This document shows, piece by piece, positions 33,777-43,839 of a DNA stretch of 64,000 nucleotides (positions within the stretch are counted from its first letter, which is position 1; each line of letters opens with the position of its first letter). The stretch covers positions 62,001 to 126,000 of the forward strand of contig JANQLV010000051.1 of assembly GCA_028280415.1 (NCBI GenBank), read 5' to 3'. Made by a program: the position numbers and the translations under genes. The DNA comes from Saprospiraceae bacterium (GTDB lineage Bacteria; Bacteroidota; Bacteroidia; Chitinophagales; Saprospiraceae). The notes below the pieces were generated by a model. That model was not told the DNA's origin. It did not search any database and was given only the letters and a program-made list of their open reading frames with translations.

Positions 33777-35054
33777 ATGAATATAATTTTGATTGGTAGT
33801 GGCGGCCGGGAGCATGCACTTGCCTGGAAAATGGCTCAGAGCCAGGCCTGTGAACAGCTATTTATAATACCCGGAAATGCCGGCACTGCTGAATGCGGAA
33901 CTAATGTAGCCATTAATCCACTTGATTTCCCTGCGATTAAAGATTTTGCCTTAGCCAATGCGGTTGATTTATGCGTAGTAGGCCCGGAAGCACCTTTGGT
34001 AGAGGGGATTTATGATTTTTTCCAAAACGATCAAACTTTGGCCCATATCAAGGTAATCGGTCCTTCGAAAGAAGGGGCTCAGTTGGAAGGAAGCAAAGCT
34101 TATGCAAAGCAGTTTATGGCAGAGTTTGGCATTCCTACGGCTGCTTATCGGGAGTTTACCCCCGACACCCTGCAAGAGGGACTAAATTATATTGAGCAAC
34201 AAGCAACACCAATCGTATTAAAAGCTGACGGGTTAGCCGCGGGGAAAGGCGTTTTAATTATTGACGATATTGAAGAAGCGAAAAAAGCATTAATAGAAAT
34301 GCTTGGCGGAAAATTCGGAGCAGCCAGTAAAAAAGTGGTAATAGAGGCCTTCCTTTCGGGAATCGAATTCTCTGTATTCGCGCTTACAGATGGGAAAGAC
34401 TATAAAATCTTACCAATTGCCAAGGATTACAAACGGATTGGTGAAGGAGATACCGGCCTCAATACCGGAGGTATGGGCGCCGTATCCCCCGTTCCTTTTG
34501 TAGACGATGCGCTTTTTCAAAAAGTAGAAGATCGAATTATTCGTCCTACAATCAATGGCTTACATCATAAAGGAATTGATTATAAAGGTTTTGTATTTTT
34601 TGGTCTGATCAGTGTCAATGGTGATCCTTATGTAATTGAATATAATTGTCGTATGGGTGATCCCGAAACCGAAGTGGTCATCCCAAGGTTACAAAATGAT
34701 TTAGTTGATCTTTTTGATGCTGTATATAAAGGTGACCTTTCGGAAAAAGAAATTGTGATTGATGAACGAGCAGCTACTACCGTGATGCTGGTCTCTGGCG
34801 GTTATCCCGAAGCTTATGAAAAGGGAAAGATCATTTATAATTTAGAAAGCGTTGAGGATAGCATCCTTTTTCATGCCGGGACAAAGGAAGTTAGCGGACA
34901 AATACTCACTAATGGAGGGCGCGTAATTGCAGTAAGCTCTTACGGACCACATTTTGAAGCTGCTTTGGAGATATCGAATCAAAACGCTGCCAAAATAGAT
35001 TTTGCCGGGAAAAATTACAGACGGGATATCGGCTTGGATTTAAAGGCCAAATAG
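33777..35054 (+). CDS. purD: phosphoribosylamine--glycine ligase PurD
   Basis: 425 residues from the ATG at 33777 (MNIILIGSGGREHAL), preceded by AAAAGG; an upstream in-frame start would add 11 residues without family support. The ATP-grasp fold is complete: VVGPEAPLVEGIYD, KADGLAAGKGVLI, ATP-binding GDTGLNTGGMGAVSPVPF and YNCRMGDPETEVV. PurD makes glycinamide ribonucleotide in purine synthesis. It is followed by murF-alr after 36 nt. Confidence 0.96.
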   Translation: MNIILIGSGGREHALAWKMAQSQACEQLFIIPGNAGTAECGTNVAINPLDFPAIKDFALANAVDLCVVGPEAPLVEGIYDFFQNDQTLAHIKVIGPSKEGAQLEGSKAYAKQFMAEFGIPTAAYREFTPDTLQEGLNYIEQQATPIVLKADGLAAGKGVLIIDDIEEAKKALIEMLGGKFGAASKKVVIEAFLSGIEFSVFALTDGKDYKILPIAKDYKRIGEGDTGLNTGGMGAVSPVPFVDDALFQKVEDRIIRPTINGLHHKGIDYKGFVFFGLISVNGDPYVIEYNCRMGDPETEVVIPRLQNDLVDLFDAVYKGDLSEKEIVIDERAATTVMLVSGGYPEAYEKGKIIYNLESVEDSILFHAGTKEVSGQILTNGGRVIAVSSYGPHFEAALEISNQNAAKIDFAGKNYRRDIGLDLKAK

Positions 35055-35090
35055 GTATTCAATTGGCTAGCCAGGCTAAAAATAAAGCGT

Positions 35091-37556
35091 ATGAAGTATT
35101 CGAGTCAACATATTGGGAAGATTATTGACGGCAAATGGCTTAACAAGGAAATATTTGAGTCGGAGGTAAAATATGTTGTTTTCGACAGTCGAAAAGTAAG
35201 TTTTCCTGAATTTTCTGTTTTCTTCGCTTTTATAAGTAATCGAAACGATGGTCATGATTTTATTGATACCTTATACAAAACAGGCGTCAGGAATTTTGTG
35301 GTTTCCAAAGAGATAAAAACGGATTCGTTTCCGAAAGCTAATTTCCTGTATGTTGAAAATACCCTGAACGCTTTACAAAACCTGGCGCTTTATCATCGAA
35401 AGCGGTTTTCCTTGCCCCTTATCGGAATCACGGGTAGTAACGGAAAAACAATAGTCAAAGAGTGGCTCTACCAGCTTCTCAGTGAAGATTTCAACATCTG
35501 TAGAAGCCCGGGAAGTTTCAATTCTCAGATCGGTGTACCATTATCTATCCTGCAACTGAGTGCGCAGCATCAGCTCGGAATCTTCGAAGTCGGCATTTCA
35601 CAAAGGGGTGAAATGGATCGCTTGAGCCCAATGATCGATTGTCAAATTGGCCTGTTTACCAATATTGGCTCTGCCCATGATGATGGTTTTAAAAACAAGC
35701 AACAAAAAATCAAAGAGAAACTCAAGCTATTCGACAATAGCGAAATACTTATCCTGTGTCGAGATAATGAGACCGTATACGAGATAGCGAAAAGCTCCTA
35801 TTCCGGAAAAATAATTACCTGGTCGAGATTGGAGGCGGCGACCTTACAAATTCTCAAAGAAGAAAAAACAGCCCGTAATACCTGGCTCCTTAAAGCAAAA
35901 TACGGAAATCAGAAAATTGCTCTTGAACTGCCGTTTACCGATAAGGTGTCAATAGAAAATGCTATCCATTGCTGGCTCATACTGCTCCACCTCAATATTC
36001 CTCAGCAAAAAATCCAGCATCGCATGCTGAAATTATCCGCCATCAAGATGCGCCTGGAGCTAAAAGCCGGGATTAATGGTTCTACCCTGATCAACGATAG
36101 TTATAACTCCGATTTGACTTCATTAGCCATGGCTTTGGATTTTCTGGATCAGCAAAGTGGTCAGCTTAAACGAACAGTCATCCTTTCAGATATTTTGCAA
36201 AGCAGAAAAACCCCCAGGGTACTTTATCGCGAAGTTGCCGAGTTGCTAAAACAGAAAGCTGTTGAAAAATTTATCGGGATAGGAACAGAAATTATTACCT
36301 TAAAAGCATTTTCGAATATTGCAGAACAAATCTATTTCGAGGATACGGAAACATTCCTTAATCACTACAATCCCAAACATTTTCAAAAAGAAATCATTCT
36401 GTTGAAAGGAGCCAGGAATTTCAAATTCGAAAGAGTGGCCAACTTTCTCGCCCGGAAAACACATAATACCAGACTGGAGATTGACCTCAATGCTTTAAAA
36501 CACAATCTCAATTTTTTCAAACAACTGCTCCGGCCAGATACTAAAATGATGGTGATGATCAAAGCTGCGGCTTATGGTACAGGGAGCGATGAAGTGGCAA
36601 GACTTTTACAATTTCAGAAAGTTGATTACCTGGCCGTTGCCTATACCGATGAAGGCGTCGATTTGCGGGAGGCCGGTATTCATTTGCCGATCATGGTGCT
36701 CAATCCCGAATTGGCGACTTTCGAAACTATGCTTCGTTATAAACTGGAACCGGAAATATACAGTATCAATCTGCTCCAAAAATTAATCCGGCAAATACCT
36801 CCCGGGAAAAAAACCAGCATCCATTTAAAACTGGATACCGGTATGCATCGACTGGGTTTTGAACAACCTGACATGGACGATTTAATAAAAATTCTCAAAA
36901 CACATCCCGAGCTGGAAATTGCCTCTATTTTCACTCATTTGGCAGCAAGTGATGAAGCAAAACACGATGAATTTACCGAACAGCAAATTCGGCTTTTCGA
37001 GTCAATGTATACGGAAATATGTACAAAAATGGGTATTCAACCAATTGCACATATCTTAAATAGTAGTGGTATTATTCGTTTTCCACAATACCAGAAAGAC
37101 ATGGTTCGTTTGGGCATTGGCCTTTATGGGATAGATGTTAATCAATCGCTGAGGCATCAATTAGAACCTGTTTTGGCTCTAAAAGCCAGCATATCCCAGA
37201 TTAAAACCGTTTCTAAAGGCGAGACAATTGGTTACAGTCGAAAAGGAAAAGCAGATAAAAAGATGCGGATTGCAACCATTAGTATCGGATACGCCGATGG
37301 TTTAAGAAGAAAAGCCGGTAATGGCGCTTTTGAAGTACTAATTTCGGGAAAGAAAGCCCCCGTGATCGGGAATGTGTGTATGGATATGACGATGGTAGAT
37401 ATCTCGAATATTCCAGAGGCCGGAGAAGGAGATGAAGTGATTATTTTCGGAAAAGAACATCCTGTTGAGCAGTTGGCCGAATGCTATGATTCACTGGTAT
37501 ACGAAGTATTTACGGGAATATCAGAGCGCGTCAAACGCGTACATTTTCAAGATTAG
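35091..37556 (+). CDS. murF-alr: bifunctional MurF ligase and alanine racemase
   Basis: 821 residues. Residues 1 to about 455 form MurF: N-terminal substrate domain, ATP loop GITGSNGKT near 112-120, FEVGISQRGEM and a C-terminal ligase domain. Residues about 460-821 form alanine racemase: TRLEIDLNALKHN, PLP Lys491 in MIKAAAYGTG, DTGMHRLGF, IGYADGLRR and VCMDMTMVD. The racemase makes D-Ala, needed for the D-Ala-D-Ala that MurF adds to the UDP-MurNAc-tripeptide. The fusion is a known feature of Bacteroidota. The normally conserved racemase motif KANAYGHG is varied here. Confidence 0.96.
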   Translation: MKYSSQHIGKIIDGKWLNKEIFESEVKYVVFDSRKVSFPEFSVFFAFISNRNDGHDFIDTLYKTGVRNFVVSKEIKTDSFPKANFLYVENTLNALQNLALYHRKRFSLPLIGITGSNGKTIVKEWLYQLLSEDFNICRSPGSFNSQIGVPLSILQLSAQHQLGIFEVGISQRGEMDRLSPMIDCQIGLFTNIGSAHDDGFKNKQQKIKEKLKLFDNSEILILCRDNETVYEIAKSSYSGKIITWSRLEAATLQILKEEKTARNTWLLKAKYGNQKIALELPFTDKVSIENAIHCWLILLHLNIPQQKIQHRMLKLSAIKMRLELKAGINGSTLINDSYNSDLTSLAMALDFLDQQSGQLKRTVILSDILQSRKTPRVLYREVAELLKQKAVEKFIGIGTEIITLKAFSNIAEQIYFEDTETFLNHYNPKHFQKEIILLKGARNFKFERVANFLARKTHNTRLEIDLNALKHNLNFFKQLLRPDTKMMVMIKAAAYGTGSDEVARLLQFQKVDYLAVAYTDEGVDLREAGIHLPIMVLNPELATFETMLRYKLEPEIYSINLLQKLIRQIPPGKKTSIHLKLDTGMHRLGFEQPDMDDLIKILKTHPELEIASIFTHLAASDEAKHDEFTEQQIRLFESMYTEICTKMGIQPIAHILNSSGIIRFPQYQKDMVRLGIGLYGIDVNQSLRHQLEPVLALKASISQIKTVSKGETIGYSRKGKADKKMRIATISIGYADGLRRKAGNGAFEVLISGKKAPVIGNVCMDMTMVDISNIPEAGEGDEVIIFGKEHPVEQLAECYDSLVYEVFTGISERVKRVHFQD

Positions 37557-37609
37557 CGCCAGTTAATCATTTAACATCATTTTAATTCTTTTCAATCTGC
37601 TTAAATTGC

Positions 37610-37617
37610 TAATTTTG
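37610..37617 (+). promoter_or_regulatory. probable -7 box of the folding-factor operon promoter
   Basis: TAATTTTG matches TAnnTTTG and lies about 137 nt before the first parvulin gene, in the only sizeable gap upstream of it. The -33 element is weak. Confidence 0.4.
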
Positions 37618-37754
37618 CGTGTCCTGAAGGTCGCTATACCGGGAAATAGCAATATTTTCATACACAAAGCGTATTCAGTTAAACACGAAGTTGATTCTTT
37701 GCATTATTAAAGAATCTGGGAGTTTATAAAATATTACAACTAAAAATATAACTC

Positions 37755-39749
37755 ATGCTCAAACATTTTATCGTATTATTTACATTAATTGCAGGGATCA
37801 GTACCTTGACCCAGGCTCAGAACGATCCAGTATTATTTACAGTTGACGGTACACCTGTTCATGTTTCTGAATTCGATTATATTTATTCAAAATCCAAAAT
37901 AGATACTGCCAGTTATTCCAGAGCATCTTTAGAAGAGTATCTGGAATTATATAAAAACTTCAAGCTTAAAGTGCGAAGAGCCAAGGAAATGAAGCTGGAT
38001 ACGATCCCCTCTCTTCAAAAAGAGCTGGCCGGTTACAGAAAACAGTTGGCCAACTCCTATTTGGTGGATAAAGAAGTAACCGATAAGCTGGTTCGGGAAG
38101 CTTACGACAGAAGCCTCTACGATGTAGATTTTAGCCATATTATGATTGCTTTGCCACCCGATGCTTCCAAAAAAGATGTAAAGATAGCAGAGCAAAAACT
38201 AATGGATGCACGAAAAAAACTGGAGCGTGGTTCTTCTTTTGAAGAAGTAGCGAAAAATGTATCCGAAGATAAAAATACGAGAGCTAACGGTGGTAAGATG
38301 GGCTACTTAACTGCGCTTTTTCCAGATGGCTTCTACAACCTCGAATCGGCTGTATATAATACCAAAGTCGGCGAAGTATCCGATATGGTTCGTACCGTAG
38401 CAGGACTGCATCTGGTAAAAGTCAATCAAAAAAGAGATGCCCGGGGACAAATGGAGATCGCACATATTCTCATCCGAAAAGCAAAAGACCCAAAAGGAAT
38501 GCCCCTTAATAAAGTTAAAATTGACTCGATTTATCAGCAACTGAAAGACGGGGCCGATTTCAAAACCCTGGCAAAAGATTTTTCACAAGACAACAAAACG
38601 GCAAAGAAAGGCGGATACATTGGATTCATTGGAGTTCGCCATCCTTTCGAAGCAGCAGCATTCTCCATCAAAGAAGATGGTGGATTTTCAGAACCCATCC
38701 AAACTTCGGTTGGCTGGCATATTATCAAACGCATCAATAAAAAACCAGTCGATGCTTTTGAAATTGCCAAAAGACGAATCCAGACTAAAATGCAGGAAAG
38801 TCAGAAAAAAACAAAATATCCTAATTTCAATCGATTGAATAATGCTCGTAACAGCATGATCGAAAGAATCAAGAAAGAAGGAAATTTCCAGGAAAACACC
38901 GCTGTGTTGAATACCTTTATTAGCTCCCTTGATTCTGTTTTTATTACCTATAAGTGGAAAGCACCTAAAAAAGATATTCCCAAAGACAAGCTATTCTCTT
39001 TGGGCAAAGGCGGCGAGTACGTGGCAAGCCTGGGAGAATTCCAGAATTTTTGCCAGCGCAACTCCAAACGAATGCGTTTGGGTAAACGTATGGAACGCAA
39101 AGACCTGGTCCATCTTCTCTACAATGAGTTCATTGATGATAGCTGTATCAAATACGAAGAGACTCAGTTGGAAGTTAAATATCCCGAGTTCAAGTCTTTG
39201 ATGCGCGAATATGAAGAAGGTATTTTGCTCTTCGAAGCCACTAAAATCCTCGTTTGGGACAAAGCCTCGCAAGACTCTGTAGGCTTGTCTAAATTCTTTG
39301 ATACTCAGGCTAATAACTATCAGTGGAATGAAAGAGCAGTTGTCAATAAATATACGATCCCTGCAGCTAAAGCAGATATGGCCGAGACCATCAGAAAGAA
39401 AGCCAAAAAAGATTCCGGTGATCATTTACTGGAGAAAGTTAATAAAACCGAGCAAGTACTCAGTTTTGAAGAGAAAACCTACGAAAAAGACAAGTCTACT
39501 TTTCCCGAAGGGTTGGATTGGAAAACGGGTGCTATTTCCGAAATAGCGATCAATAAGCGAAATAAAAATGCTTCCTTTTTCAAAGTCGAAAAAATCCTGC
39601 CCGTGAGTAATAAAAGTCTGAAAGAAGCTCGTGGATTCGTCATTGCAGATTATCAGAACCATTTGGAAAAACAATGGATCAATGATTTGAAAAAGGCTTA
39701 TAAAATAGATGTAAATAAAGCCGTTTTTGAAAGCTTAATCAAAGGATAG
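37755..39749 (+). CDS. periplasmic peptidyl-prolyl isomerase with two parvulin domains
   Basis: 664 residues. A signal peptide ends near LTQAQ. A SurA-like N-terminal chaperone segment is followed by two PpiC/parvulin domains: first about 120-225 (SHIMIALPPDASKKD...NGGKMGYLTALFPDGF), second about 235-340 (AHILIRKAKDPKG...KKGGYIGFIGVRHPFEAAAF). A long C-terminal helical region follows. It should assist folding and delivery of outer-membrane proteins in the periplasm. It is the first of three consecutive genes of related type with short gaps. Confidence 0.88.
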   Translation: MLKHFIVLFTLIAGISTLTQAQNDPVLFTVDGTPVHVSEFDYIYSKSKIDTASYSRASLEEYLELYKNFKLKVRRAKEMKLDTIPSLQKELAGYRKQLANSYLVDKEVTDKLVREAYDRSLYDVDFSHIMIALPPDASKKDVKIAEQKLMDARKKLERGSSFEEVAKNVSEDKNTRANGGKMGYLTALFPDGFYNLESAVYNTKVGEVSDMVRTVAGLHLVKVNQKRDARGQMEIAHILIRKAKDPKGMPLNKVKIDSIYQQLKDGADFKTLAKDFSQDNKTAKKGGYIGFIGVRHPFEAAAFSIKEDGGFSEPIQTSVGWHIIKRINKKPVDAFEIAKRRIQTKMQESQKKTKYPNFNRLNNARNSMIERIKKEGNFQENTAVLNTFISSLDSVFITYKWKAPKKDIPKDKLFSLGKGGEYVASLGEFQNFCQRNSKRMRLGKRMERKDLVHLLYNEFIDDSCIKYEETQLEVKYPEFKSLMREYEEGILLFEATKILVWDKASQDSVGLSKFFDTQANNYQWNERAVVNKYTIPAAKADMAETIRKKAKKDSGDHLLEKVNKTEQVLSFEEKTYEKDKSTFPEGLDWKTGAISEIAINKRNKNASFFKVEKILPVSNKSLKEARGFVIADYQNHLEKQWINDLKKAYKIDVNKAVFESLIKG

Positions 39750-39784
39750 TTGGCAGTTATTATTTTTTGATTCAATATACAACC

Positions 39785-40669
39785 ATGAGGAAAGCAAAAT
39801 ACTCTTTTGTAATACAGTCAATAAAGTTGACGTTTGCTGCCTTATTTGTGTTTGTATTGATAAATGCCTGTTCCTCTTCGGAGAAAAAAGCAAAGAGTGA
39901 TCGTTTAATCGCAAAAGTTTATAATAAATCACTTTTCCAGTCCGAACTGGATGCTTTGATCGTTGAAGGCATTGCTCCGGAAGATAGCGTACAAATTGTC
40001 AATGCCTATATCGAAAAATGGGCCCGGGAAGCCGTAATGATGAATGAAGCAGAGAAATATGTTCCCAAGGATTTGAATATCGATGAATTGGTCAGGGATT
40101 ACAGAGCTTCGCTCATTCGTCATAATTATGAAAAATTATTGGTTGAAACCACGCTCGATTCTACGATCAACGAAACAGAATTGAATGAGTATTACGAGGA
40201 AAACAAGGAACAGTTTAAACTGAAAGAGCCCATTATCCGATGCCGTTTTGTAAAAGTAGCCAAACCTGCTGAAGACTGGCGTGAATTTGAAAAATGGTGG
40301 AAAAGCGATTCTGAAGAAGACTATATAAAGATACTTGATTATTGTAGTCGAAATGCTGCAATTTATATGCTTAATGATAGTATCTGGTATAATCTGGATG
40401 ATGTCAGTCAGTATTTGCCAAAAGGGCAATTGACTCAGGCTAATTACAAATCCAAAAAGGATATCAATACAGAAGATAACGAGTTTGAGTATTTATTAAA
40501 AGTATTTGATCATACTCCGGCCGGTGATTACGCCCCGCTTTCCATGGTGGAAGAACAGGCTACAAAAGTAATTTTGCACAAACGAAAGATTAGCTTACTT
40601 GAGGAAAAGAAAGAAGAGATGTACGAACGAGAGACCAATAGCAATAATGTAAAAATTTATGTCGAATAA
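39785..40669 (+). CDS. SurA-like periplasmic lipoprotein without parvulin domain
   Basis: 294 residues from the ATG at 39785; a TTG 18 nt upstream is less likely. The signal sequence ends at a lipobox (VLINAC), so the protein is lipid-anchored. The sequence resembles the chaperone part of SurA/PpiC proteins (LDALIVEGIAPEDSVQIVNAYIEKWAREAVM and a helical EYYEENKEQFKLKEP linker) but a complete parvulin domain is not recognisable. It sits between two isomerase genes and overlaps the extended frame of the next one, indicating an operon. Its exact role is inferred. Confidence 0.68.
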   Translation: MRKAKYSFVIQSIKLTFAALFVFVLINACSSSEKKAKSDRLIAKVYNKSLFQSELDALIVEGIAPEDSVQIVNAYIEKWAREAVMMNEAEKYVPKDLNIDELVRDYRASLIRHNYEKLLVETTLDSTINETELNEYYEENKEQFKLKEPIIRCRFVKVAKPAEDWREFEKWWKSDSEEDYIKILDYCSRNAAIYMLNDSIWYNLDDVSQYLPKGQLTQANYKSKKDINTEDNEFEYLLKVFDHTPAGDYAPLSMVEEQATKVILHKRKISLLEEKKEEMYERETNSNNVKIYVE

Positions 40670-40727
40670 GTACCGGAAAGGTGCTGTCAGTTTTGACATT
40701 TTAAATAAAAAACGACCAATGATCTAT

Positions 40728-42095
40728 ATGAAAAAAATTATTTTCATTTTAATTGCTGCCGCTTTTCCTTTTTTGATGATGGCACAGGAGAAATCCGTTA
40801 TTGACAAAGTGGTTGCTATTGTTGGCAACGAACTGGTTTTGTTATCGGATGTAGAAGAGCAATATGACCTGATGACAAAACAGCAAGGCGTGCTTCCTCC
40901 TGAGTTTAGAAGCAGGATCGTTGAAAATCTTTTAGCAGATCGATTATTATTAAATCAGGCGCGCCTGGATAGTATTATCGTAACGGATGAAGAAATTGAA
41001 CAACAACTTCAAGCCCGAATTGATCAGATTCTGGCTTATATGAACAATGATATCGGTCAATTTGAAGCTTATTACGGGCAAACGATTTCGGAAGTAAAAG
41101 AAACTTTCCGCTCTGATTTGGAAAACCAGTTACTGGTTCAGCGAATGCGATCTTCAATTGTCGCCGATGTAAGCATCACTCCTGCCGAAGTCAAGGAGTT
41201 TTTCAACAGTATCCCTACAGATAGTCTTCCCTATTTCAATTCTGAGGTAGAAATCGGTGAGATTATTTTTAAACCGGTGGTCAATGATGAGCAAAGGGAG
41301 ATATCCCGTTCGAAGCTGGAAGAGATTCGTAGAAGGGTTGTAGAAGATGGGGAAGATTTTGCCGAGCTGGCCCGTATCTACTCGGATGATCCGGCATCTG
41401 CGCGTTTAGGTGGTGACCTGGGGATGCAGCGCCGCGGAACTTTTGTACCGGAATTCGAAGCAGCAGCCTATAATCTGGAAAAAGATTCTATCTCGGAAGT
41501 TTTTGAAACAGAATTTGGTTTTCACTTTGTCCAATTGATCGATCGCCGGGGAAATAATATTCATACCCGTCATATTCTCATCCGTCCTCTGATTACACAA
41601 AACGATTTGATACTGGCTAAAAACACACTGGATTCCGTAAGAAGCCTGATACAGTGGGATTCGATCAATTTTTCCAGAGCAGTTAAACTATTTTCCGATG
41701 AAAATTCTCAAAGTTTTAATAATGACGGCGTAATGGTCAATCCCAATACGGGTAACCCCATTTTTGAAACCGGAGATTTGGAACCGGATATTTATTTTGC
41801 CATCGACACGCTTGACATAGGAGGAATAACTGCTCCTATCGAATTTACGGACCGGGACGGTTCGGTAGGTTATCGTTTGGTATTGTTAAAATCCAGAACA
41901 GTTCCGCATGTGGCAAATCTCACACAGGATTATTCAAAAATCAAAGCTGCAGCTACAGAAAGTAAAACCAATCAGTTTATCAATGAATGGGTAATGGAAA
42001 AAATTCAATCAACCTATATTAACATCGATCCGATGTATCATCATTTCCCCAATCTGGCAGTCTGGATGGGAAAAGAGTCCGCAGCCCGGCCTTGA
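40728..42095 (+). CDS. surA: SurA-type peptidyl-prolyl isomerase
   Basis: 455 residues from ATG 40728 (MKKIIFILIAAAF), chosen because it gives a clean signal peptide ending at MMAQ; in-frame starts at 40719 and 40659 are possible. The N-terminal SurA_N domain begins VIDKVVAIVGNELVLLSDVEEQY, the hallmark of SurA, followed by a parvulin domain (about 175-275; VEIGEIIFKPV...SARLGGDLGMQRRGTFVPEF) and a more diverged second one (HTRHILIRPLI...). It chaperones barrel proteins to the BAM machinery. It closes the three-gene folding operon; a terminator follows. Confidence 0.88.
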   Translation: MKKIIFILIAAAFPFLMMAQEKSVIDKVVAIVGNELVLLSDVEEQYDLMTKQQGVLPPEFRSRIVENLLADRLLLNQARLDSIIVTDEEIEQQLQARIDQILAYMNNDIGQFEAYYGQTISEVKETFRSDLENQLLVQRMRSSIVADVSITPAEVKEFFNSIPTDSLPYFNSEVEIGEIIFKPVVNDEQREISRSKLEEIRRRVVEDGEDFAELARIYSDDPASARLGGDLGMQRRGTFVPEFEAAAYNLEKDSISEVFETEFGFHFVQLIDRRGNNIHTRHILIRPLITQNDLILAKNTLDSVRSLIQWDSINFSRAVKLFSDENSQSFNNDGVMVNPNTGNPIFETGDLEPDIYFAIDTLDIGGITAPIEFTDRDGSVGYRLVLLKSRTVPHVANLTQDYSKIKAAATESKTNQFINEWVMEKIQSTYINIDPMYHHFPNLAVWMGKESAARP

Positions 42096-42115
42096 CATAA
42101 AAGTAAGAACAAAAG

Positions 42116-42150
42116 AAAACCCGAATCCTCTTAATGAAGAATCGGGTTTT
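42116..42150. terminator. intrinsic terminator after the folding operon
   Basis: AAAACCCGA (42116-42124) pairs with TCGGGTTTT (42142-42150), partly extended inside. It lies between the plus-strand operon and the converging small gene, and could serve both strands. Confidence 0.75.
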
Positions 42151-42169
42151 CTCGTTTATCAAAATAATT

Positions 42170-42541
42170 TTATTGTTTTTCCGGCTCTTTTATATTGCTC
42201 TTTCCACGCTTTTTATCAGTTTTTTTCTTAAGAGGCTTGGCAATCATCTCTATTTCCTTTTCTTCCCCATTCTTTTGGGGAACCACATGCTTTCTTCTTA
42301 ATACTACTTCGGTTTCATCCTTTTTAGCTTCTTTTTTTACGGCTTTTTGAGATTGGTTAACCGGAACTTGTGGTGCCTGTTTGGTATTCTTTCTGACCGG
42401 AACCACATCTGCGCGTTTTTGTTTTTGTTTCTCAACCCGGATTTCCTTAGTAACTTTTTTCTCCTGATCCTGAGCCATCAAATCCTGAGGGATAAGAAGA
42501 ATAGCAACAAAAGCAATAAATAGTAAAAATATCTTTTTCAT
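42170..42541 (-). CDS. small lysine-rich secreted protein
   Basis: 123 residues. A signal peptide ends near LMAQ. The mature 98 residues are highly basic and low in complexity (KKVTKEIRVEKQKQKRADV, KKKTDKKRGKSNIKEPEK). No family is recognised. A periplasmic or surface-exposed polycation that binds nucleic acid, peptidoglycan or lipopolysaccharide is conceivable but unsupported. It has its own leader and stands alone. Confidence 0.55.
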   Translation of the reverse strand: MKKIFLLFIAFVAILLIPQDLMAQDQEKKVTKEIRVEKQKQKRADVVPVRKNTKQAPQVPVNQSQKAVKKEAKKDETEVVLRRKHVVPQKNGEEKEIEMIAKPLKKKTDKKRGKSNIKEPEKQ

Positions 42542-42622
42542 ATTTCAAGAATTATGTTTTTTATAAAAAACGAAAAGTCGATGCTTTTCGCTTATTTTAA
42601 ACGTAAAAATACTATAAAAGTA

Positions 42623-43132
42623 TCAAATAGTCCCGATTCTAAGTTCATTTTGCTCAGCACCAGACAATTGATAGTCCTGTGAAATCCGGTCCGCCGTCGG
42701 TCTTGCCATTAGAAAGAAAAGCAAACCAAGGCCGAAGTATGCCACGAAAATTATATCAAGACTGATAAAAAAGTAATATAAAATCGCTACCAAATTGCCT
42801 CCTTCCAGAAAAAACACGCGTATAATAAAACTCTTCCGATAATGCTCCAGTTTCTCCATCAGACTTCCGCTCATCTGCGCACCAGCTTCTTTCCTTTTTT
42901 TATACAGAAAAAAAGAAAGCCCAAGGGCAGAGAAAAAAATAATACTTCCAATCAGGGTCAAAGGATCAACAGATAGCGATTCATCCGGTCCAAAAGATGT
43001 TCTTTCCAATTGTCCAACTGCAAAAAACAGTGCAAAAAAGATCAGCAACTGCCCTGCAATCAATGCAAAAAACAAGATATTGATTTGTTGAAGAATTTCC
43101 TTTGGATTTTGAGCTTTTCGTTTATTAGTCAT
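42623..43132 (-). CDS. four-helix membrane protein of unknown function
   Basis: 169 residues with about four hydrophobic segments (residues 15-42, 55-77, and two between 105 and 150). The N-terminus is basic and cytoplasmic. I do not recognise a family. It is 29 nt downstream of the next gene on the same strand, so the two are probably co-transcribed. Confidence 0.6.
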   Translation of the reverse strand: MTNKRKAQNPKEILQQINILFFALIAGQLLIFFALFFAVGQLERTSFGPDESLSVDPLTLIGSIIFFSALGLSFFLYKKRKEAGAQMSGSLMEKLEHYRKSFIIRVFFLEGGNLVAILYYFFISLDIIFVAYFGLGLLFFLMARPTADRISQDYQLSGAEQNELRIGTI

Positions 43133-43161
43133 ATCAGCCTAGTTTATCCTTTTCAAGAATC

Positions 43162-43839
43162 TCAGTCACAGGTTTCTATTCTTCCCTTACTCGTTTTATA
43201 AATTTTTACCAGAGAAGTCTCGAGATCTATAAGCAGTTTTAAATGTTTTATTAGCAGTTCATTCTTGATTCCACCTTTTTTTGCTCCCATAAACAAGTCC
43301 AGCAATTCTTCATTTTTTTGTATTATTTCTGTTTTGACCTTATCAATGGTTTCCAGGAACATCAGGCATTCAAATCCATAAGTTGAACTGAATCCGCTAC
43401 TTTTCAAGGTTTTCCAGGCTATATTGGTCAAGTTCAGATGAGGCAAATTCATATTCAGATTTATCTCTCCAATGTATTTATAGTCTCCGCTACTCAAAAG
43501 TATTGAATCTGTTAGGATAACCAAACTGGGATGTTTCGTTCTAAATGCCCCCATTTCCTCACTTGAGGCGATTAAATTATCTTCTTCGTCCAAATGCTCT
43601 TTAAGGAATTTCAAAGTTTCGAACATCTCAACATGTTTATACACAGATTTTTCCAAATTATCTTTATTCGAAAACATCTCTGTTATAATATTCTCTGTAG
43701 CGATTGACTTTTGGGAGCTAAGATTTTTAGAGGCGGCCCACTCATTCAGATAAAGTGCAGCAAATACGCCTATTAAAGTACCGGATAAAGTTATAATCCA
43801 GCTATTTGTTAAAAATTTGAACGAATTAAATTTCGCCAT
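43162..43839 (-). CDS. single-pass membrane protein of unknown function
   Basis: 225 residues. One N-terminal membrane segment (about 12-33, SWIITLSGTLIGVFAALYL) is followed by a helical, charged domain (ENIITEMFSNKDNLEKSVYKHVEMFETLKFLKEHL). The general form resembles the small Bacteroidota membrane proteins grouped as DUF6090, but I cannot confirm this. It is probably the first gene of a two-gene operon with the four-helix protein. Confidence 0.55.
   Translation of the reverse strand: MAKFNSFKFLTNSWIITLSGTLIGVFAALYLNEWAASKNLSSQKSIATENIITEMFSNKDNLEKSVYKHVEMFETLKFLKEHLDEEDNLIASSEEMGAFRTKHPSLVILTDSILLSSGDYKYIGEINLNMNLPHLNLTNIAWKTLKSSGFSSTYGFECLMFLETIDKVKTEIIQKNEELLDLFMGAKKGGIKNELLIKHLKLLIDLETSLVKIYKTSKGRIETCD

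Noticed and set aside
33615-33815. N-terminal extension of ruvA by 67 codons
   Set aside because: Family members begin at MISYIKG; the extension overlaps the purD start and promoter region and has no similarity.
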